Of a stretch of 64,000 nt of DNA, positions 47,969 to 56,269 are shown piece after piece. Origin of the DNA: Cerasicoccus arenae (GTDB taxonomy: Bacteria > Verrucomicrobiota > Verrucomicrobiia > Opitutales > Cerasicoccaceae); the NCBI RefSeq assembly GCF_014651635.1, contig NZ_BMXG01000022.1, positions 1 to 64,000 on the forward strand, read 5' to 3'. Below the pieces are notes generated by a model. It saw only the letters and a program-made list of their open reading frames with translations. It ran no database searches and was not told the DNA's origin. The position numbers and the translations under genes are program-made. Every line of letters starts with the position of its first letter. Position 1 is the first letter of the stretch.

Positions 47969-48664
47969 CTAGCCCGTCGTATGCTGCATGTAAACTTCTT
48001 CGTAGGGCTGGATCACCACGAAGCCATCACCGGCAAATTCCATTTGAATGCTTTCGCCGCTACCGCGGCCGACGAAGGTTTTCAGTGAAACGTCTTTGCG
48101 GAAGGTTGGTTCCAGATTCCCCGACCAAGCCACGGTTGCGTTTGGGTCGGTGATGATGTTGTGGCCGGGCGTCACGCGTAACGTAACGGGGTCATAGTGC
48201 GTCGTGAAAGCAATTAGGCCGCTGCCTTCCAGACGAACGTTAAAGAGCCCGCCGGACATCATCGCAGCGACTTTCTTCATCATCTTAATGTTATATGTGA
48301 TGTGCTCTTCGAAGGCGAGGATGTCGTTGCCATTGACCACGAGCGCCTCGTTTTGAAGTTTGACGATGACGACTTTTTTGCCCTCATCGGCCAAGTATAC
48401 AACACCATTGCCCTCGGCGCGCGTCAGTTTGGCACCCTCGCCGCTGACCGCCTTCTTGAGCAAATTGCCCAGGCCCTGACTCATGATGCCTTCGCGGGTG
48501 AATTTTACCTGCCCATGATAGCCGACCATCGAGCCCATCTTCGTCCAAACCGAGCCGCTGAGGTTCACTTCGAGCATGCGCTCGTTCTCAAGCTCGAACA
48601 GCCCTTGGCCGCGGTCTTGGTTTTTCGTGCGTTCAATGAAACTAGCGAGGGACTTATCGGACAT
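47969..48664 (-). CDS. AIM24-family protein
   Basis: 231 residues. AIM24/DUF124 proteins form a beta-prism; in bacteria the role is unknown. Features: MLEVNLSGSVWTKMGSMVGY, VKFTREGIMSQGLGNLLKKA, GEGAKLTRAEGNGVVYLADE, then VNGNDILAFEEHITYNIKMM, SGGLFNVRLEGSGLIAFTTH and TFVGRGSGESIQMEFAGDGFV. Full-length for the family. No signal peptide. Convergent with the HutW-type gene. Confidence 0.9.
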   Translation of the reverse strand: MSDKSLASFIERTKNQDRGQGLFELENERMLEVNLSGSVWTKMGSMVGYHGQVKFTREGIMSQGLGNLLKKAVSGEGAKLTRAEGNGVVYLADEGKKVVIVKLQNEALVVNGNDILAFEEHITYNIKMMKKVAAMMSGGLFNVRLEGSGLIAFTTHYDPVTLRVTPGHNIITDPNATVAWSGNLEPTFRKDVSLKTFVGRGSGESIQMEFAGDGFVVIQPYEEVYMQHTTG

Positions 48665-48969
48665 GGTGATTGGAATGGAAGGTTGGTGTGGTTGGGTTGT
48701 TTACCCTCAAATATCCTGCCTCATCGGATGGGATACAACAACATTTTATAAAACTATATTGGTTATGACCAGGAATTGTTTTCGCGCCTGCAATCGCTTC
48801 TAAGAGGACGTCTAAAAAGTCAGCCAAGTGGCGTGACCTAATCCGAGGTGTTATCATCTTATGATTCAGCACATAAAATATATGTGAAACGCTCTCAGTA
48901 GATTGTTTGTAGCTGGGGAAATGGGAGTTGGACTGGTATGATGCCAACATCATTCTAGTGACTCATTCG
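48665..48969. other. 305-base intergenic region without a recognised gene
   Basis: Between the AIM24 gene (leftward) and the CAP-domain gene (rightward). AT-rich from 48840 on, likely promoters for both. Nothing else recognised. Confidence 0.5.
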
Positions 48970-50235
48970 ATGCTTCCCGTGACCCAACTATCCATTCTCC
49001 TAAGCATTCTTCTTGGTAGCCAAATTGCTTTTGGCTCCCCTCAATCACCAGCTGAGTCACCGCCGTGGGAACAGGGAAGCCCGCCGATTTTGTCGCCGAA
49101 AATGCTATCGGATGACCATAAGATGCCTCTGGCATTGAGCGAGTGGACCTTTCACAAAAGCGCGGACGGATCGCGCCCTAGCGGGGTCGAGCAGCAATAC
49201 ATGTGGATGATGAATCGGGCGCGTGCAAATCCTGAGGTGGAGGGCATATGGTTGTCCTTGGTTCAAGATAGCCTTATTCAAAACGCGATCAGCTACTTTT
49301 CTGTGAATAAGGACATCCTACGCACGGAATTTGGCGCGCTATCACCGACACCGCCCGCAGCGTTCGACATCCGTTTGCATAATGCGGCAGTTGCGCATTC
49401 GGAGTATTTGATCAGCGTCGACGGGCAAAACCACAATGATCAATTTCAGCGAATGTCAGACGCCGGGTTCTCATACTCAAGTGGACGCGGCAGCGTATTT
49501 TCATATTCCAGAAATGGAGCTTATGGTCATGCTGGCTTTAATATCGATTGGGGTGGAGATGATGGTACCGGCATGCAGACTGGCCGTGGTCACCGCGCTG
49601 GCTTAATGGGCAATTACAGCAATGTTGGGGTTGGTGTGGTCGAGGAGAATAATGTGAACACGTCTGTCGGCCCTGAGGTGACCACCATCAATTACTGCAA
49701 TGCCCGTACTTCAAGCGCGAATCACTATAACCGGTTCATTGTCGGTACGGTTTGGGAAGACCAAAACGGCAATTATTTTTACGACCCGGGGGAGGGCCTC
49801 AGCGGGGTAACTGTGATGCTGGACAGCGGTGATTTTTTTGCAGTGACCGGGACTGCCGGTGGCTATGCTATTCCCGTAGACTCCGGAACATACCAAATAT
49901 CCTACAGCGGAGGCGCTTTGTCGCAACCAGTGGATAAGAATGTCACCGTTGGTTCCAGCAGCTTACTTGTGCCGTGGGTTGATGTTCCCTCGGTGGTATT
50001 ATTGGCCGGAACCAGCATCGATATTGATGCCGTCCTTCAGGAAGCGGACACGAGCTGGAGCTTCGCCTACGGACTACCGAGCACCGTCAGTGTAAGCAGT
50101 GACCTTGAAAACTGGGAAATCATTGATGACGGCATTTCAAAATCCGGCAGCACACTAAACTGGTCAGAAAATTGGTCCGGCAGTCCGACGCCGCGCTTTT
50201 GGCGCATCCAAGCTTGGAACTACCTGGAAGACTAG
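48970..50235 (+). CDS. Secreted CAP-domain protein with a carboxypeptidase-like beta-sandwich
   Basis: 421 residues from the ATG at 48970, which starts a signal peptide (MLPVTQLSILLSILLGSQIA). The CAP/SCP-like domain: QQYMWMMNRARANPEVEG, LHNAAVAHSEYLISVDGQN, DQFQRMSDAGFSYSSGRGSV, YGHAGFNIDWGGDD and HRAGLMGNYSNVGVGVVEEN, with the His/Glu pattern of CAP proteins. After it comes an SdrD-B/CnaB-like segment (GTVWEDQNGNYFYDPGEGLS) and a C-terminal segment with a repeat-like SDLENWEIIDDG typical of Verrucomicrobia secreted proteins. Extracellular; function unknown, often adhesion or proteolysis. Confidence 0.82.
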   Translation: MLPVTQLSILLSILLGSQIAFGSPQSPAESPPWEQGSPPILSPKMLSDDHKMPLALSEWTFHKSADGSRPSGVEQQYMWMMNRARANPEVEGIWLSLVQDSLIQNAISYFSVNKDILRTEFGALSPTPPAAFDIRLHNAAVAHSEYLISVDGQNHNDQFQRMSDAGFSYSSGRGSVFSYSRNGAYGHAGFNIDWGGDDGTGMQTGRGHRAGLMGNYSNVGVGVVEENNVNTSVGPEVTTINYCNARTSSANHYNRFIVGTVWEDQNGNYFYDPGEGLSGVTVMLDSGDFFAVTGTAGGYAIPVDSGTYQISYSGGALSQPVDKNVTVGSSSLLVPWVDVPSVVLLAGTSIDIDAVLQEADTSWSFAYGLPSTVSVSSDLENWEIIDDGISKSGSTLNWSENWSGSPTPRFWRIQAWNYLED

Positions 50236-50321
50236 CGCAGGTTACTCGCGTCCGAGGGCGGGGCTGCTTTTTGACGCCCCATTGAATTTGTTTGTGTGGA
50301 TGCTTGTTTCGTGCGTGACCT

Positions 50322-50335
50322 CCAATACGAATTGG
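50322..50335. promoter_or_regulatory. Candidate LacI operator upstream of the second LacI gene
   Basis: CCAATACGAATTGG, ending 15 bases before the ATG at 50350. Outer arms CCAAT and ATTGG pair; centre is ACGA. It matches the sites at 51494 and 52320 (CCAATACG core), so the LacI protein probably controls its own gene. Inferred. Confidence 0.6.
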
Positions 50336-50349
50336 GTCATGCTTTTTAA

Positions 50350-51411
50350 ATGGCATCCGAGCAGTTAAAAGATAGAAAAAAGAAGGGCGAAATTCTTTCT
50401 GCTGCAGATTTGGCCCGTCATTTGAATATTTCCCAGTGGTCGATTTCCAGAGCAATCAACGGCCATAAGGATGTCAGTGAGGACACTCGGGAACGTGTTC
50501 GGAAGGCGATGGAGGAATATGGCTTTCAGCCTAATCTCTACGCGCGTGGCTTGCGTGGAAGAGAGACGGGCATGATCGGCGTCTGTTTTCCACGACATGG
50601 TGTTCCAATTATTGGGCAGAAGATTTCCGAATTACAGATGTTTCTGAAAGAGAAAAACTATCGCTGCCTTTTCGAATCAACCATGAACCGTGCGGATGTT
50701 GAAGCCAACGCGGTTAAGGATTTTCTGAATCTCAAAGTCGAGGGAATCGTGACGATTCAATCGCAACTGATGCCTGCGGATTTGTCCCCATTACTGGAAA
50801 AGAAAGATACGCCCTGCGTCATGATAGACCCAGTGCAAGAAGGACACATCTGCCCGAGCGTTTCATTGGATCGACATAAGGCGATGGCTTTATTGATGGG
50901 GCATTTATGGGAGTTGGGGCATCGGCGTTTTGCTTTGATGGGATTTGGCCCCCGCGATGGCTGGCGGTGGCCGCCCTTGGTGGATTTTGCTGCCAAGCAT
51001 GGTCTGAGTGCCGATGAGGTCTTTGTCAGCCTTCCTAAGAAAAAGGCTGATGATAGCTTTGTGGTCGCTGGCGTAGAATTGACTGAGCAATTGTTGCAAA
51101 TGAAGCCCGCAGAGCGCCCGATGGCATTGATTTGTTTAGACGATTTGGTGGCGCTGGGAGTTGTCCAAAGTTTGCATCGAGCTGGATATTCGGTGCCGAA
51201 TGATTTTTCTGTGACAGGTTTCAATAATCAGGACATTGCCCAGTGCCTTTTCCCGCGACTGACGACAATAGACCAGCACCCTGAATTACTGATGGAGCAG
51301 GTAAGCAGTTTGTTGATCAGTCAGATTAAGAACTGTGGCGGTGAGGATGCTGATACTGTCCTCGTCGAGCCGCAATTAGTGGTGGGGGAATCTACTGGTC
51401 CGGTGCATTAG
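50350..51411 (+). CDS. LacI-family transcriptional regulator
   Basis: 353 residues. Helix-turn-helix SAADLARHLNISQWSISRAI with NGHKDVSEDTRERVRKAMEE and GFQPNLYARGLRGRETGMIG, then a periplasmic-binding-protein-like sensor domain (SVSLDRHKAMALLMGHLWEL, LICLDDLVALGVVQSLHRAG, NDFSVTGFNNQDIAQCLFPR, LTTIDQHPELLMEQVSSLLI). Full length. Effector unknown, probably a sugar released by the downstream enzymes. Three dyad sites with the same core lie before this gene, before the PEP-CTERM gene and inside the beta-helix gene, marking its likely regulon. Same direction as all genes to 57691. Confidence 0.93.
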   Translation: MASEQLKDRKKKGEILSAADLARHLNISQWSISRAINGHKDVSEDTRERVRKAMEEYGFQPNLYARGLRGRETGMIGVCFPRHGVPIIGQKISELQMFLKEKNYRCLFESTMNRADVEANAVKDFLNLKVEGIVTIQSQLMPADLSPLLEKKDTPCVMIDPVQEGHICPSVSLDRHKAMALLMGHLWELGHRRFALMGFGPRDGWRWPPLVDFAAKHGLSADEVFVSLPKKKADDSFVVAGVELTEQLLQMKPAERPMALICLDDLVALGVVQSLHRAGYSVPNDFSVTGFNNQDIAQCLFPRLTTIDQHPELLMEQVSSLLISQIKNCGGEDADTVLVEPQLVVGESTGPVH

Positions 51412-51493
51412 CCAAGGCATTAGCTGCTTGAATGCCCGTTTTTTTTATATTTATCTTGCTTTTCGGTATTAACAACCTAGTAATTGCCTCATG

Positions 51494-51509
51494 CCCAATA
51501 CGTATTAGG
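51494..51509. promoter_or_regulatory. Candidate LacI operator before the PEP-CTERM gene
   Basis: CCCAATACGTATTAGG, a 16-base dyad with 7 of 8 pairs matching and central C-G as in classical LacI operators. It lies 48 bases before the ATG at 51558. Shares the CCAATACG core with the two other sites. Confidence 0.65.
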
Positions 51510-51557
51510 TAACTCTTGATTTCAATGCTTATCCAAAAACCCAAGGACTAGAAAATT

Positions 51558-52235
51558 ATGAAAAACATGCTCAAACTACCCATTGTCTGTTCCATTATCT
51601 TTGTTGCTCAGGCAGCAATTGCAGAAACCGTTGTCGACGTTTCTCCTACAGCGCCGGATACAAATATCGAAGCAAGCTTCACCAGCGGTACCGCTAGTGG
51701 CTACCAATGGCGGGACAATGAGAACAGTCGTCGCGACTTGGGCCAATCATTTTTGGCTGATAGTTCTTTCACTTTAGATGCATTTTCTTTTTCTGCGCTT
51801 GGTAATGTGCAGGCAGGAGCTTCTGGCGCTAGTTTCGATGTAAAGATTTTCGAGAGTGATAATATCTCTTTAATCGGTAGTGCGATTTCAACCCAAAGCG
51901 GCACCTACCTCACTTCAGGTAGTAATCCTGTTAGTGGAAATTGGATTGTTTTTGATTTAGAGGATGTTGCTTTAACGGCGGGAAATTATTACACGATCGT
52001 GTTGTCATGGGATAGTGCTGGTGTCCAGGACCAGGATCAGGTTTTTGGAATGGTTTCTGGCAACTTGTATGGGGATGGCTCGGCTTGGGAGTCGTCAGAT
52101 GGCGTCAACTTTTCGAGTTTAGGTGGAGACCTACAGTTTACAGTACAGTCGATCCCTGAGCCCAGCACTGTGGCGCTTTTCCTTGGAGTCGTTGCTATTT
52201 CTGTTGTAGCTCGTCAACGCCGGAACCGTAAGTAG
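51558..52235 (+). CDS. PEP-CTERM sorting-domain protein with a domain shared by its neighbour
   Basis: 225 residues. Signal peptide (MKNMLKLPIVCSIIFVAQAA) and C-terminal sorting signal: IPEPSTVALFLGVVAISVV then RQRRNRK. The body (about 30-190) is a beta-type domain opening ASGYQWRDNENSRRDLGQSF with AGNYYTIVLSW; the same domain is found in the middle of the large beta-helix protein encoded next. Surface-displayed protein, probably an exosortase substrate, in a sugar-responsive cluster. May present or bind the cluster's substrate; that is inference. Confidence 0.85.
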   Translation: MKNMLKLPIVCSIIFVAQAAIAETVVDVSPTAPDTNIEASFTSGTASGYQWRDNENSRRDLGQSFLADSSFTLDAFSFSALGNVQAGASGASFDVKIFESDNISLIGSAISTQSGTYLTSGSNPVSGNWIVFDLEDVALTAGNYYTIVLSWDSAGVQDQDQVFGMVSGNLYGDGSAWESSDGVNFSSLGGDLQFTVQSIPEPSTVALFLGVVAISVVARQRRNRK

Positions 52236-52243
52236 GTTCCGGC
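52219..52243 (+). terminator. Hairpin at the end of the PEP-CTERM gene, weak terminator or attenuator
   Basis: GCCGGAACC at 52219-52227 pairs perfectly with GGTTCCGGC at 52235-52243, spanning the stop codon, and is followed only by TTTA. With the beta-helix gene starting 28 bases later it may reduce rather than end transcription. Confidence 0.6.
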
Positions 52244-52270
52244 TTTAGCCCCAATATTTATCCCAATTGT

Positions 52271-55200
52271 ATGTCTGTTTATCGATGCTTTGTGCAGGTG
52301 GCTTGTGCCGCCTTATTAACCCAATACGTGTTAGGTAGTCAAGTGGAGACTAATTCGTTGTCGACGTTGCAAATGCTACAGCCTGGCCAACCTGCAGAAG
52401 TTAATTTGGCTGCTGGCGACTATGTCTTACCTAAAGAAGGGTTGCTTTTGAAGAACCTTGAGGGCGTTACAATTAATGCAGAAGGAGTGCGGCTCCTTGC
52501 GTCGAACCCTGTGGGTAGCGCCTTAATTATTCGGAATTGTAAGAACCTGACGATTCGAGGGCTTACGGTGGATTACAATCCGTTGCCATTCACTCAGGGC
52601 ACCATTACGGCGGTGGACCGGGAGGCGCTAACTGCCGATATTGCCATCCATGATGGGTATCCTGATCTGACTGAAGATTACTTGGTCCGTCGGGCGCATC
52701 TCTTTGAAAAAGACCGTCATCTCTGGAAGGCGGGTGCTCCAGATTATTATCTGAGTAAAAACGAGCGTTTGGATGCGAGGCATTGCCGCTTACATTTCCA
52801 AAAGGGCGAAACGGCCTTTCATTATGTTGAAGTAGGTGATCGGATAGTGATGAATATCCGAAAGGCTGCGGCCATACAGGTGCGAGATAATTCCGAAGGG
52901 CTGCATCTAGAGGATTGCACGATTCATGCGGGTCCGGGCTTGGGCTTGCTTGTGCGTTTTGCTAAAGATGGAGGCACTTATGAGCGTTTGCGCGTGCTTC
53001 CAGGGCCATTGCCTGAAGGTGCCACTGAGCCGCGCCTTCTTTCGACTTGTGCGGATGCAGTCAACATTGCGTATACGCGTAAGGGTCCTATTATCAGTGA
53101 ATGCGAATTTGCTTACATGGGGGATGACTCGGTGAACCTGCATGGTGCGACGCTTCCGGTTTTAGCATGGGAAGACGAGAAGACGTGCCTATCGATGCGA
53201 CCGTTCGGGGATGATCCCTTTGAGGACTTATTACAGGAGGGAGATGTAGTCCGATTTCTTCAAGAGCCAGATTTTTCACTGATTAGGACTTCAGAAATAG
53301 AGAGTATTGAGCGTGCCAACGAGCCCTTCGAAAAATGGGAATCAAAGATGCGCGAAATATGGCCAAGCTATCGGAAATCGAAGAACGCTACATTTTACCG
53401 AATACGATTCAAGGACGCGATTTCTGATGTCCCTGCTGGAATTTCTTTTTGTGAGTTCCATGCTAGTTCGGCTTCAGGCTTCGTGATTAAAGATTCCTAT
53501 TTCCACGACCACCGTGCACGCGGACTTCGTTTGATGAGCAATGACGGTTTGATCGAGAACAACCGATTCGAACGTCTCAAGGGGGCTGCCATTAGTGCCG
53601 GCCCAGAATTTGCTTATTGGAAAGAGGCGGGTTGGGTCCACGATTTGACTATCCGAGGCAATACTATTACGGATGTGGGGCTCGGCGCGCATCAGCTTTA
53701 TGAAGAGAGCTACACGCTCGGTGCCATCTCCTTATTTACTCATGTATTGCCGATGGGGATGGCTTCACGTTACTATCAAGGAAATGACAATATTTTGATT
53801 GAGGACAACGTTATTGATGGATGTTCGATGGACGGTATCAGTATTGTGGCGAGTAAAAATGTCGTCATACGCAATAACGAGATATCCAATGTGAATCTAA
53901 TCGATGCGGGAGATGCGGGTCGCGATTATGGTTTGAAAGCTGGACAGGCCATTTCAATTATCCAGTCGGAAGCGTTGATTGAAAATAACACGATCCATGT
54001 GGCTCCTCCAAAATTTGAATCTAAGGCTATCGTGCCTGATGTGGATACGGCTAGTAATGTGAGCCAAGAGATGTTAACTCTCTCGACAAGCGTGATGGTT
54101 GGGAACCCCAAAGTTGACGGGAGTCATCTAGTGAACGCTGAATTAGAAGGGGCCAATGGCTTTCGCTTCTATTGGATCGAAAATGAAGGACGTCGTGCCC
54201 TTGGGCAACAATTCAAGGTCAGCAAAAAGACTAAAATCTCTCAGCTCGCTTTAAAAATAAATTCTGCGACTCGTAATCTGGATACGAACAGCTTGTTCTC
54301 GTTGACTTTTGCGCGGACGAAGAACGGGAGCGCCCAGCCTGGTGAGATTTTGGCTAGTTACGTTGGTTTAATTCCAGATGAGGACGAAAAGCTAGATAGT
54401 CGAACATGGCTATATCTCACGTTTGCAGAGTTGGAATTGAAGCCTGGAGATTATTGCTTTTATGTGAATTTTAATGCCGCTGGTCAGGCTGGCCGCTCGC
54501 TTGTGCTGAGTGTTGGGGCCAAGAATGACACGTATGAGGGCGGTAGGGGGATTTTTGCTAATGATGGTCCTTTGGGGACTTGGGAGTATTCTCGTCCGCT
54601 TCACTTTGTTTTGTCAGATTCCGCGAACTTACAGCCTGCGGTGCCCGAACAGGCTGCAGTATCTCGACGGATTTTGAATGTGGATTCAAATGGCGGTGGA
54701 GATTACACGAGTTTGGCCGATGCATGCAGGGACGTTCAACCTGGGGATGTTATTCGTATTGAACCGGGCAGTGGCCCATATCGTGAGCCACTCTTTATTA
54801 AGAGGTCTGGCCGAAAGGATGCACCGATCGTTGTTGAGGGAAGCGGAGAGACTGTTACTGGTTTTGATCCTCTTGAGGGTTTCAGAAAAGAGGGCGATCA
54901 TTATGTGTGCGATATTGCGCAGGAGTTTCCGTTTGTTCTCGTTTTCAAAGGTGAGCGTCTGCTACAGGATGCGCTGACTGGGCAATTTACCAAGTATGCG
55001 CGCTTGTCTGAGGATAATAAAAGCCTAGAGCTTTTACCCGGAGTTTCTCCAGATGGCTGGGAGATTTCCACACGTTATTTTGTGGTGCGAATTGAAAATG
55101 CGTCTCATCAAGTTTTTCGCAATCTGAAAGCGACTGGCGCGCTCAACGATGGTTTCAATTTGCATGGGAAGGGGCAGGGGCTCGTCTTTGAAAACATAGA

Positions 55201-55615
55201 AGCTTTTCAGAATTTGGACGAAGGTTTTTCAGCGCACGATCAAATGCAATGTGAAATTAGCGATGGAGTCTTTTATGGAAACGACAATGGGGTCGGCAAC
55301 GTTGCTGACAGCGAGATGTCAGCAACGCGATTGAAGATATACGACAATTTGGGCTATGGGCTTTGGCTGAGTAACTGCCGTGCGGTGCTTAGCGATATTC
55401 AGGCATGGGATAACGGAATTTCCCAGATTCGCTTCTCCGGCAACGTCAATGTCGAAGTCGATGGAGTTGTTGCCTACGACGTGCCATGGAAAGCTCGACA
55501 ATGGGTCAGTTACAAAGAGTCAGCCAAAGCATCATCCCTGGCAGCAGTTGCGATGGATAGAAAAGTTCAATTAGTTGGCGAACAACCAGTGCTTCGCTCA
55601 AGGGAAAGCCTTTAG
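52271..55615 (+). CDS. Large secreted protein with two parallel beta-helix domains (GH110-like)
   Basis: 1114 residues with a signal peptide (about 1-22). First beta-helix (about 30-585): GVTINAEGVRLLASN, NLTIRGLTVDYN, ADAVNIAYTRKGP, YMGDDSVNLHG and HDHRARGLRLMSNDGLIENN with GAAISAGPEFAYWKEAGWVH. These are like GH110 alpha-1,3-galactosidases, though assignment within beta-helix enzymes is tentative. Residues about 597-785 are a beta domain shared with the preceding PEP-CTERM protein. The second beta-helix (about 795-1090) begins ILNVDSNGGGDYTSLADACR and has GFNLHGKGQGLVFENIEA. Likely an extracellular glycosidase or lyase. A candidate LacI operator lies inside the 5' coding end (52320-52335). 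Confidence 0.75.
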   Translation: MSVYRCFVQVACAALLTQYVLGSQVETNSLSTLQMLQPGQPAEVNLAAGDYVLPKEGLLLKNLEGVTINAEGVRLLASNPVGSALIIRNCKNLTIRGLTVDYNPLPFTQGTITAVDREALTADIAIHDGYPDLTEDYLVRRAHLFEKDRHLWKAGAPDYYLSKNERLDARHCRLHFQKGETAFHYVEVGDRIVMNIRKAAAIQVRDNSEGLHLEDCTIHAGPGLGLLVRFAKDGGTYERLRVLPGPLPEGATEPRLLSTCADAVNIAYTRKGPIISECEFAYMGDDSVNLHGATLPVLAWEDEKTCLSMRPFGDDPFEDLLQEGDVVRFLQEPDFSLIRTSEIESIERANEPFEKWESKMREIWPSYRKSKNATFYRIRFKDAISDVPAGISFCEFHASSASGFVIKDSYFHDHRARGLRLMSNDGLIENNRFERLKGAAISAGPEFAYWKEAGWVHDLTIRGNTITDVGLGAHQLYEESYTLGAISLFTHVLPMGMASRYYQGNDNILIEDNVIDGCSMDGISIVASKNVVIRNNEISNVNLIDAGDAGRDYGLKAGQAISIIQSEALIENNTIHVAPPKFESKAIVPDVDTASNVSQEMLTLSTSVMVGNPKVDGSHLVNAELEGANGFRFYWIENEGRRALGQQFKVSKKTKISQLALKINSATRNLDTNSLFSLTFARTKNGSAQPGEILASYVGLIPDEDEKLDSRTWLYLTFAELELKPGDYCFYVNFNAAGQAGRSLVLSVGAKNDTYEGGRGIFANDGPLGTWEYSRPLHFVLSDSANLQPAVPEQAAVSRRILNVDSNGGGDYTSLADACRDVQPGDVIRIEPGSGPYREPLFIKRSGRKDAPIVVEGSGETVTGFDPLEGFRKEGDHYVCDIAQEFPFVLVFKGERLLQDALTGQFTKYARLSEDNKSLELLPGVSPDGWEISTRYFVVRIENASHQVFRNLKATGALNDGFNLHGKGQGLVFENIEAFQNLDEGFSAHDQMQCEISDGVFYGNDNGVGNVADSEMSATRLKIYDNLGYGLWLSNCRAVLSDIQAWDNGISQIRFSGNVNVEVDGVVAYDVPWKARQWVSYKESAKASSLAAVAMDRKVQLVGEQPVLRSRESL
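52320..52335. promoter_or_regulatory. Candidate LacI operator inside the beta-helix gene
   Basis: CCCAATACGTGTTAGG, differing at one base from the site at 51494, and flanked by GTA on both copies (18-base match with one change). It sits 50 bases after the ATG at 52271. An intragenic site could block elongation or loop with the upstream operators, 826 bases apart. Inferred. Confidence 0.5.
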
Positions 55616-55617
55616 CC

Positions 55618-56259
55618 ATGCATCTTTCTAGTAAGCACAGATCGAGAGGATTTTCACTCCTTGAATTGCTTGTTGCTATTGCGGTGATTGCCATTCTGTC
55701 GGGTTTGTTGATGGTGACGCTAGGACGGACTCGCACGGCAGCAGACAACGTGAAATGCGTCAATAACCTCAGGCAGTTGGGGGGCGCATTACGTATGTAT
55801 GCAAATGAGAACAAGGGTTTTCTGCCTAAGCCAACGGATAATTATCTTAACAAAAATGCGACTTCGGTTTCCTGGATGATCGTTACCGGCGATTACATGA
55901 ATATGCCTTTTCCCAAAACAAATCAGGATACTTTTTTTCTGTGCCCTGAAGCTATGAATACATATCCAGATGGAAATGCACGCCGTACTTATGCGATGAA
56001 TGCAGCGGGTACGGATTCGAAAACGGCGATGAATCTTTTGGTCTTTGAGAATCCCGTTTCCACCGCTTTGCTCTATGATAGTGCTTCATCAAGTTCGATT
56101 GATGGTTATGCGGTGTTCGGCATCAACTCTTTCGAGAAGAATGTTGAATGGAGGCATAACCATGGCACAAATGTACTGATGATCGATGGCCATGTTGAAC
56201 ATGTCTCCGAGGATGATATAGATCAGCTCGAATTATACGTCAGAAATTTCATATACTAA
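55618..56259 (+). CDS. Prepilin-type (DUF1559/GspG-like) pseudopilin
   Basis: 213 residues. N-terminal prepilin signal RGFSLLELLVAIAVIAILSG: basic head, Gly-Phe cleavage site, Glu5 of the mature protein (FSLLE) and hydrophobic helix. Then NVKCVNNLRQLGGALRMYAN, typical of DUF1559-type pseudopilins in Planctomycetes and Verrucomicrobia, and the C-terminal H-x9-D-G type motif WRHNHGTNVLMIDGHVEHV. Would be cleaved by a PilD peptidase and fit type II-like or type IV machinery. Its place directly between two catabolic genes suggests that it is part of the same export or surface system. It starts three bases after the beta-helix gene ends. Confidence 0.85.
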   Translation: MHLSSKHRSRGFSLLELLVAIAVIAILSGLLMVTLGRTRTAADNVKCVNNLRQLGGALRMYANENKGFLPKPTDNYLNKNATSVSWMIVTGDYMNMPFPKTNQDTFFLCPEAMNTYPDGNARRTYAMNAAGTDSKTAMNLLVFENPVSTALLYDSASSSSIDGYAVFGINSFEKNVEWRHNHGTNVLMIDGHVEHVSEDDIDQLELYVRNFIY

Positions 56260-56269
56260 GGATCAAATT

